A stretch of DNA of 5,903 bases from Planctomycetota bacterium (lineage in GTDB: Bacteria > Planctomycetota > UBA11346): contig CANETI010000172.1 of NCBI GenBank assembly GCA_947440715.1, forward strand, positions 1 through 5,903, written 5' to 3'. This document shows, piece by piece, positions 1 through 4,179 of this stretch (positions are counted from its first letter, which is position 1; each line of letters opens with the position of its first letter). Under the pieces are notes generated by a model that was given only the letters and a program-made list of their open reading frames with translations, was not told where the DNA came from and did no database searches. Both the position numbers and the translations under genes were made by a program.

Positions 1-1459
1 AAGTAGCTACGGCACGATTGGCCAGCAACATACATTCTTCAATTAACTGATGAGAAATATCCGAAGTCTCTTGCGCAATTTCAACGGGCTGGCCATTAAC
101 ATCTAATTTAAAACGATGTTCCACTGAAAATAAATTTAACGCGCCAGCTTTTTCACGCGCTCGTCGCAGCCCCTGGGCAATGTCGCCCGTTTGCCGCAAC
201 ACGTCCACGACATCACGCGGCCATTTATTTTCACCAGCACGGCCTTCCAACACATCCAACGCTTCTTCATAGGTAAAGCGATGACGCGAACAAATCAGCG
301 TTTCCGCCATGCGCGTATCAACTAAACGCAATTGTTTATCCAAGGTCAAAAACGCCGACAGGCAGTAACGCTCTTTATTCGGCACCAAACTACAGAGACC
401 ATTCGACAGCGTTTCTGGCAACATCGGAATCACGCGATTCACCAAATAGCAACTGGTCGCACGCTCAGCCGCTTCCTGATCAATCGGAGAATGTTGCGTC
501 ACGAAATGGCTAACGTCAGCAATATGGACACCCAAGACAATACGGCCTTGCGCATCGCGTTCTAAACTAATGGCGTCATCGAAATCTTTGGCCGTCGCTG
601 GATCAATGGTGAAAACAAGTTTTTCGCGTAAATCTTCGCGATTGCCTAAAGGGAAACGGTCTTTGTACGCGGCTGCTTGTTCTTCCACTTCAGCGGGAAA
701 AGCCCCTGGTAATCCATGTGCTAAACACACATAACGAAAATCAGTTACTTCGGGCGATTCGTCGCTCAAAATGCGTGTCACATTAACACCGGCTGCGCCG
801 GTTGGATCCACTTCAACTGTTCCCACCACGCGCTTACCGGCTTGATAAGCTTTGGTGAAACCGGGATAGGTCGTGAGCACTGGCATCTCGCCTTCGCGGC
901 GATTATCGCACACCAAGACCATGCCGCCCGGCTTGAAATTAACCGTACCCACCACTTCGCGACCCGTTTTGCGTAAAATACGCGTAATCAGCGCTTGGTT
1001 ATCTTCCCCAATTAATGCCTGCGCCACGTCCCCAGCACCAGCACCAATGGTGTAATGCGGATGGACCGGAACTAATTTACCATCGGGAAAACGTGCTTGT
1101 AATTTACCCGCCGTGTCATTTTCCAAAACTACGGCGAATTCGCCATCCGTACCGGATACTTGATAGCGGCCTGGACGGACTTCTAAAACTTTACCTTGTT
1201 CAACCAGCTTGCGCATGGTCACGGCCAAATCACGGCCATGCACTTCGCCGCCGATATTTGCTGCTAACTGCGCGGCCGTTGCCCCACCTTTGATCGTTTG
1301 CAGGCGATTCAGTAAGCCATCGCCGTCGCCAGCCTCAACTGGCTCACGAGTGCGTCGGGTTGATGGGGTACGCATCCCCTGTCCGATACGACTTTTGACA
1401 TAATCTTTGGCAGACCAGTTGTCTGACGCCCCGCTGGACTTTCCCCGCTGTTTGGCCAT
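1..1459 (-). CDS. rnr: Ribonuclease R, 3'-5' exoribonuclease (N-terminal part; 3' end beyond left edge)
   Basis: Processive, hydrolytic 3'-5' exoribonuclease of the RNase II/R (RNB) family, cytoplasmic. It degrades structured RNA and takes part in rRNA and mRNA quality control. Reading the reverse strand from ATG at 1459-1457 gives 486 codons open to the window edge. The order is: a basic, polar N-terminus; a winged-helix-like segment (about residues 45-101); OB/cold-shock-like segments (about 105-235); then the RNB catalytic domain from about 268. The signature TIDPATAKDFDDAIS carries Asp286, Asp292, Asp294 and Asp295, spaced exactly like the metal-binding Asp272/278/280/281 of E. coli RNase R. 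Tyr338 matches its Tyr324 at the same offset of 14. IADVSHFV and PMLPETLSNGLCSL are also typical. The visible part ends in IEECMLLANRAVAT, so the end of the RNB domain and the S1 domain lie outside. The winged helix favours RNase R over RNase II. The start is supported by AAGGA nine bases upstream (1473-1469). It diverges from the lysR-type gene. Confidence 0.96.
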   Translation of the reverse strand, partial: MAKQRGKSSGASDNWSAKDYVKSRIGQGMRTPSTRRTREPVEAGDGDGLLNRLQTIKGGATAAQLAANIGGEVHGRDLAVTMRKLVEQGKVLEVRPGRYQVSGTDGEFAVVLENDTAGKLQARFPDGKLVPVHPHYTIGAGAGDVAQALIGEDNQALITRILRKTGREVVGTVNFKPGGMVLVCDNRREGEMPVLTTYPGFTKAYQAGKRVVGTVEVDPTGAAGVNVTRILSDESPEVTDFRYVCLAHGLPGAFPAEVEEQAAAYKDRFPLGNREDLREKLVFTIDPATAKDFDDAISLERDAQGRIVLGVHIADVSHFVTQHSPIDQEAAERATSCYLVNRVIPMLPETLSNGLCSLVPNKERYCLSAFLTLDKQLRLVDTRMAETLICSRHRFTYEEALDVLEGRAGENKWPRDVVDVLRQTGDIAQGLRRAREKAGALNLFSVEHRFKLDVNGQPVEIAQETSDISHQLIEECMLLANRAVAT

Positions 1460-1468
1460 CGTGCGAAT

Positions 1469-1515
1469 TCCTTTCAGGAGTCGGCTCGTCTCCGACGGGA
1501 TGCAGCACACGCTGC
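1469..1515 (-). promoter_or_regulatory. Structured leader of rnr: three adjacent small hairpins, the last holding the Shine-Dalgarno
   Basis: Read on the minus strand towards rnr, three stems follow closely. The first is GCAGC-gtgt-GCTGC (1515-1502). The second is GTCGG-agacgag-CCGAC (1496-1480). Directly abutting it is TCCT-GAA-AGGA (1479-1469). The 3' strand of the last stem is the AGGA of the rnr ribosome binding site, nine bases before the ATG. All pairings are seen directly and are perfect, but each stem is only 4-5 bp, so stability is modest. Translational control of rnr, for example a temperature-sensitive opening of the site, is inference. No clear -35/-10 pair could be assigned in this GC-rich stretch. 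Confidence 0.4.
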
Positions 1516-1595
1516 GCAACCGTCCTGTCCAGCCCCCTCTGCAAGCGCAGCCCCCCTGCACGAATGATGCCCACCTCCATGACGATGCTCCTCCT

Positions 1596-2489
1596 ATGAT
1601 GCGCGGCCAATTGCCCGCTACCGATCAACTCTTGGCCGCCCTCACTGTGGCGCGCCTGGGTAGTTTTACCAAGGCAGCGCAAGAACTGGAACTGAGTCAG
1701 CCGGCCCTGAGCCGCCAAGTCATGGGATTAGAGCGCTCTTTGGGCGTCAAATTATTTGAGCGCATTGGCCGTGCCGTTCGCCTGACCTCGGGCGGTGAAG
1801 AATTAGTCGGTCGTGCCGGCCCGTTATTGGAAGAATTATCGCGCGTCACCAGCAATCTCTCCGCCGCCAATGGCACCTCTGCCGGACGCGTGCGCTTAGG
1901 CGCCAGCGAATCAGTCGCGGTGAATTCACTACCATCGATCCTACGCCCATATTTATTGGCCAACCGCCGAGTAAACCTGCGCCTCATCTGCCGCACCAGC
2001 GAACGTCTGCCAGAAATGGTCGCCAGCGGCGAACTCGACTTAGCCGTCTGCGCCGTCGAATTCGATCCGCCTGGCTTAGCCTGCAAACGTTTATGGGAAG
2101 AAGAATTAGTATTGGTGTTACCGGTCAACCACAGCAGCCGTAGCCGCGCGATTGAAAATTATACCAACGAAGAGTTTATTTTATTGCCACCAACCACGGT
2201 CACGCGCCGCCTGTTGGACCGTGCACTCGCTGATAAAAGCATCGAATTAAAAGTCGCACTCGAACATGACAGCCCCGAAGTCATCAAAGCGATGGTTTTA
2301 GCCGGACTTGGCCTCGCCATTCTGCCAGAACCCTGCGTGCGCAAAGAAACCCGCCGAGGCGAATTAGCCGCTTGGCCGTTTAGCGACATGCGCGTCGTGC
2401 GCCAAATTGTTGCCCTGACTGATCCCCGTCGCCAACCGTGGCCGGTGGAAACCGCGCTGTTGGATGCGTTGGGGAGATACGGCAGATAG
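1596..2489 (+). CDS. LysR-type transcriptional regulator
   Basis: DNA-binding regulator of the LysR family, cytoplasmic, usually a tetramer that responds to a small-molecule effector. From ATG at 1596 the protein has 297 residues, the normal LysR length. Residues about 8-65 form the winged helix-turn-helix: LGSFTKAAQELELSQPALSR is the HTH itself, followed by LGVKLFERIGRAVRLTSGGE. A linker helix follows, then a periplasmic-binding-protein-like effector domain from about residue 91 (GRVRLGASESVAV, through LDLAVCAVEF and VLAGLGLAILPEP). The frame stays open upstream to an ATG at 1407. That start would add 63 proline-rich, non-family residues and run antisense over the first codons of rnr, so I prefer the ATGATG at 1596/1599. 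No Shine-Dalgarno precedes either; the upstream CTCCTCCT is the complement of one. The gene is divergent from rnr with 136 bases between starts. Target and effector cannot be read from the sequence. Confidence 0.93.
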   Translation: MMRGQLPATDQLLAALTVARLGSFTKAAQELELSQPALSRQVMGLERSLGVKLFERIGRAVRLTSGGEELVGRAGPLLEELSRVTSNLSAANGTSAGRVRLGASESVAVNSLPSILRPYLLANRRVNLRLICRTSERLPEMVASGELDLAVCAVEFDPPGLACKRLWEEELVLVLPVNHSSRSRAIENYTNEEFILLPPTTVTRRLLDRALADKSIELKVALEHDSPEVIKAMVLAGLGLAILPEPCVRKETRRGELAAWPFSDMRVVRQIVALTDPRRQPWPVETALLDALGRYGR

Positions 2490-2493
2490 ACGT

Positions 2494-2543
2494 GAAGTCC
2501 GGAAGTCCATCTGAGTCCGGAAGTCCAGAAGTCCGGAAGTCTC
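2494..2543 (+). repeat. Left arm of element A: tandem GAAGTCCG octamers
   Basis: Six near-identical units: GAAGTCCG (2494), GAAGTCCA (2502), a three-base interruption TCT, GAGTCCG (2513, one base short), GAAGTCCA (2520), GAAGTCCG (2528) and GAAGTCTC (2536). The period is 8. The array lies directly downstream of the lysR-type stop codon and is the reverse complement of the array at 2678-2703. Confidence 0.88.
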
Positions 2544-2587
2544 GCCATGTTGTTGAGTGATTTTGTGCACGGACGATTATTGGTGCT

Positions 2588-2634
2588 GCTGCAGAAAGGC
2601 TGGGGCCAATATTGGCAACAGCATTTTTTGTAGC
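2588..2634 (+). terminator. Core hairpin of element A with T tract; possible Rho-independent terminator of the lysR-type gene
   Basis: On the plus strand, GCTGCAGAAAG (2588-2598) pairs with TTTTTTGTAGC (2624-2634) using three G-T wobbles. Inside, GCTG (2599-2602) pairs with CAGC (2619-2622) and GCCAATATTGGC (2605-2616) closes the tip. The inner hairpin followed by six T residues (2624-2629) resembles an intrinsic terminator for transcripts from the lysR-type gene. The longer pairing that uses the T tract as a stem strand argues for an additional structural role. Termination is inferred from the shape only. Confidence 0.5.
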
Positions 2635-2652
2635 CGCTCAGGTAATCGTCCA

Positions 2653-2664
2653 ATTAATATTAAT
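2653..2664. other. AT-rich palindrome ATTAATATTAAT upstream of mltA
   Basis: A perfect 12-base palindrome inside the AT-rich stretch 2651-2671, between the 9-bp stem and the right arm of element A. This is the only AT-rich, promoter-like sequence between the core hairpin and mltA, so an mltA promoter could lie here. TAATAT at 2655-2660 is a poor -10 candidate and I find no well-spaced -35, so a promoter call would be weak. Confidence 0.3.
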
Positions 2665-2677
2665 TAATGATCACGCG

Positions 2678-2703
2678 GGACTTCCGGACTTCCGAGGGCT
2701 TCC
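2678..2703 (+). repeat. Right arm of element A: GGACTTCC octamers
   Basis: Two perfect GGACTTCC units (2678 and 2686) and a degenerate third, GGGCTTCC (2696), after a two-base spacer. They are the reverse complement of the left-arm units. The arm ends about 42 bases before the mltA start codon. Confidence 0.8.
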
Positions 2704-2745
2704 AGACCATTGCGAACTCGTCCCCTCCCTCAATGCTCCGCGCCC

Positions 2746-3939
2746 ATGCGCAACATCCTTCTCGCCATCATCATTCCTCTCATTGCACTCAGTTTTACTG
2801 GCTGTTTGCGCGGCAAGAAAAAGGCACCAGAGGTTAAACCGGTCACCAAAGATTATAACCGACCATTAGCTCCAGGCGAGCAAGCCTTAGTTGAAGTCGA
2901 TATGGCCAATGTGCCCGACCTCGCCCTAACCAGCGATCAACGGGTGCAATTGCAGCAAGCGATTGCCAATAGTTTAAAATATCTCAACACGGGCAGTTCC
3001 AGTTTAAAATATCCCGTTGGTAGCATCACCAAAGATCGTGTGGTTCGCAGCTTACACGCACTGGCTGAATTATTGCAAAACACCACCGACTCACAGCAAT
3101 TTAACGCCGCGCTCAAATCTCGCTTTAGCGCTTTTATGAGTGTCGGATTTGACCGTAAGGGCGGCGTTCTATTTACCGGTTACTACACCCCGATCTTTAA
3201 TGCCAGCACCACCCCAGACGGCACCTATCGTTATCCCCTGTATAAACGCCCTGCGGATTTGGTGAATGGCGCAACCCAAGATGACATCGCCATGCGTCGT
3301 CTACCAGACGGCACCATGACTCCTTACCCAGCTCGCGCCGAATTAGAAACCAGCGGCGAATTACGCGGACAAGAACTGATTTATTTCGCCGACCCGTATG
3401 AAGCCTACATCGTCGAAGTCCAAGGCTCAGCCAAAGTCATCCTGCCCAACGGCAGCATGATGGAGGTCGGTTTCAACGGCACCAACAATCACCGTTATCA
3501 CCCCATCGCCATGGATTTGGTCAATGAAGGCAAATTGCGCAAAGAAGATCTCAACCTCGCCAACGTGCGCAAATATTTCCAAGAGAATCCACAAGATTTA
3601 GTCGCCTACCGTCAACGGAACCCACGCTTTATTTTCTTCACCCAGGTCAAAGGCGGCCCCTTCGGCAGTTTAGGACAGCCAGTCACGACTGATGTCTCAG
3701 TCGCCACTGATAAGAGCATCTTCCCCCCAGGCGCCGCGTGTTTAGTTGACACGACTGCTGCCACCACCAATGGTCGCCAAGGCACCTACGCCGCATTACG
3801 CCTCGACCAAGACACCGGCGGCGGCATCCGCGCCGCTGGCCGTTGCGATCTGTATATGGGCGAAGGCGACGGAGCTGAGCAGCGCGCGGGGAATCAATTT
3901 GCGGAAGGGAAGATGTATTATTTGTTGTTGAAGGAATGA
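2746..3939 (+). CDS. mltA: Membrane-bound lytic murein transglycosylase A, lipoprotein
   Basis: Lytic transglycosylase that cleaves the MurNAc-GlcNAc bond in peptidoglycan, leaving 1,6-anhydromuramic ends, for wall turnover. It is expected to be anchored to the outer membrane facing the periplasm. It has 397 residues against about 365 for E. coli MltA. Residues 1-20 form a lipoprotein signal peptide with lipobox FTGC (Cys20), followed by a basic linker. The MltA domain shows FTGYYTPIF, YPLYKRP, a YIVEVQGSAKV segment, NPRFIFF and ATDKSIFPPGAACLVDTT. The C-terminal 3D domain carries its aspartates at 335 (LVDTT), 356 (QDTGGGIR) and 368 (RCDLYMG). Asp368 aligns, from memory, with the catalytic Asp308 (mature numbering) of E. 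coli MltA. The start is chosen at ATG 2746 because it gives a clean signal peptide; a TTG at 2710 would add 12 residues. No Shine-Dalgarno is visible upstream. Element A precedes it and element B begins at its stop codon. Confidence 0.95.
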   Translation: MRNILLAIIIPLIALSFTGCLRGKKKAPEVKPVTKDYNRPLAPGEQALVEVDMANVPDLALTSDQRVQLQQAIANSLKYLNTGSSSLKYPVGSITKDRVVRSLHALAELLQNTTDSQQFNAALKSRFSAFMSVGFDRKGGVLFTGYYTPIFNASTTPDGTYRYPLYKRPADLVNGATQDDIAMRRLPDGTMTPYPARAELETSGELRGQELIYFADPYEAYIVEVQGSAKVILPNGSMMEVGFNGTNNHRYHPIAMDLVNEGKLRKEDLNLANVRKYFQENPQDLVAYRQRNPRFIFFTQVKGGPFGSLGQPVTTDVSVATDKSIFPPGAACLVDTTAATTNGRQGTYAALRLDQDTGGGIRAAGRCDLYMGEGDGAEQRAGNQFAEGKMYYLLLKE

Positions 3940-3966
3940 TGTCGGACTTACTTTAGACGGAATTTT

Positions 3967-3986
3967 GATGTCCGATGTCCGATGTC
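3967..3986 (+). repeat. Left arm of element B: tandem GATGTCC heptamers
   Basis: Nearly three GATGTCC units in a row with period 7. This 20-base arm is the exact reverse complement of 4147-4166. A degenerate outer copy, GATGTCGGAC (3938-3947), overlaps the mltA stop codon. Confidence 0.88.
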
Positions 3987-4026
3987 TTGCGTGATTGATG
4001 ATTAATGGCAGGTGAGCGGTTCCTGT

Positions 4027-4104
4027 GCGGCTTCAGAAAGGCTGAAGCCACTCGATGGCTGATACTTTAATCATTTAAATTGGCTCCAGCCTTTTTGCAG
4101 CAGC
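4027..4104. terminator. Core hairpin of element B; possible terminator between convergent genes
   Basis: 4027-4050 pairs with 4081-4104 with only three mismatches and one G-T pair. It includes CAGAAAGGCTG (4034-4044) opposite CAGCCTTTTTG (4087-4097). An alternative compact hairpin, GGCTTCAG-AAAGG-CTGAAGCC (4029-4049), is perfect and competes for the same left strand; AGCCA-CTCGA-TGGCT (4046-4060) is a third option. For plus-strand transcripts the stem ends in five T residues (4092-4096), which suits termination of mltA. On the minus strand the equivalent tract is interrupted, so termination of the ATPase gene is less clear. Confidence 0.5.
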
Positions 4105-4145
4105 AAGAAAGCTAGCCGTATAAGCCATAACTCATCAATATGGCA

Positions 4146-4171
4146 GGACATCGGACATCGGACATCGGACC
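4146..4171 (+). repeat. Right arm of element B: tandem GACATCG heptamers
   Basis: Three perfect GACATCG units (4147, 4154, 4161) and a partial fourth, with period 7. They are the reverse complement of the left arm and end 8 bases from the stop codon of the convergent ATPase gene. Confidence 0.9.
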
Positions 4172-4179
4172 TAAGAAAT

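Larger units (their letters stand above)
2494..2703. repeat. Structured intergenic element A (inverted octamer arrays around a conserved core hairpin)
   Basis: The element begins four bases after the lysR-type stop codon and ends about 42 bases before mltA. Nested inverted repeats run through it. The outer arms are tandem GAAGTCCG units on the left and GGACTTCC units on the right, with a perfect 15-bp match between 2494-2508 and 2678-2692. A perfect 9-bp stem, GGACGATTA/TAATCGTCC, lies at 2571-2579/2643-2651. Inside it are the core stem 2588-2598/2624-2634, then GCTG/CAGC at 2599-2602/2619-2622, then the 12-base palindrome GCCAATATTGGC at 2605-2616. It has no convincing ORF. Element B shares the design and part of the core. 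Possible identities are a MITE-like non-autonomous mobile repeat, a REPIN-like repeat, or a structured RNA/terminator module. The structure is seen directly; the function is unknown. Confidence 0.8.
3938..4171. repeat. Structured intergenic element B (inverted heptamer arrays around a conserved core hairpin)
   Basis: Fills the space between the convergent mltA and ATPase genes: its first unit-like sequence overlaps the mltA stop codon and it ends 8 bases short of the ATPase stop codon. The outer arms match perfectly over 20 bp (3967-3986 with 4147-4166) and continue with TTGC/GCAG. Further in, ATTGATGA/TCATCAAT (3994-4001/4132-4139) and ATGGC/GCCAT (4005-4009/4124-4128) are perfect stems in the same nested register. 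The core stem follows at 4027-4050/4081-4104. Almost the whole element can therefore fold into one hairpin of about 200 bases. It shares the core sequence and arm logic with element A. It contains no convincing ORF. It may be a mobile non-autonomous repeat or a two-way terminator/RNA-processing module; function is unknown. Confidence 0.83.

Noticed and set aside
332..1403. Several plus-strand ORFs of 60-92 codons
   Set aside because: They are shadows of the rnr reading frame on the other strand, which carries complete RNase R motifs.
1407..1595. N-terminal extension of the LysR-type protein from ATG at 1407
   Set aside because: It would add 63 residues outside the family fold, overlap the first codons of rnr in antisense and cover the whole divergent promoter region; the usual LysR length is reached from 1596.
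2159..2653. Minus-strand ORF of 164 codons overlapping the lysR-type gene and element A
   Set aside because: It is antisense to a clear gene, and its repeated DFRTSGL-like residues are simply the translated octamer array.
2494..2703. CRISPR array
   Set aside because: Units are 7-8 bp, directly tandem without unique spacers, and inverted at the two ends.
2612..2869. Plus-strand ORF of 85 codons across element A and the mltA start
   Set aside because: It is out of frame with mltA, without a ribosome binding site or a recognisable domain, and translates the inverted repeat.
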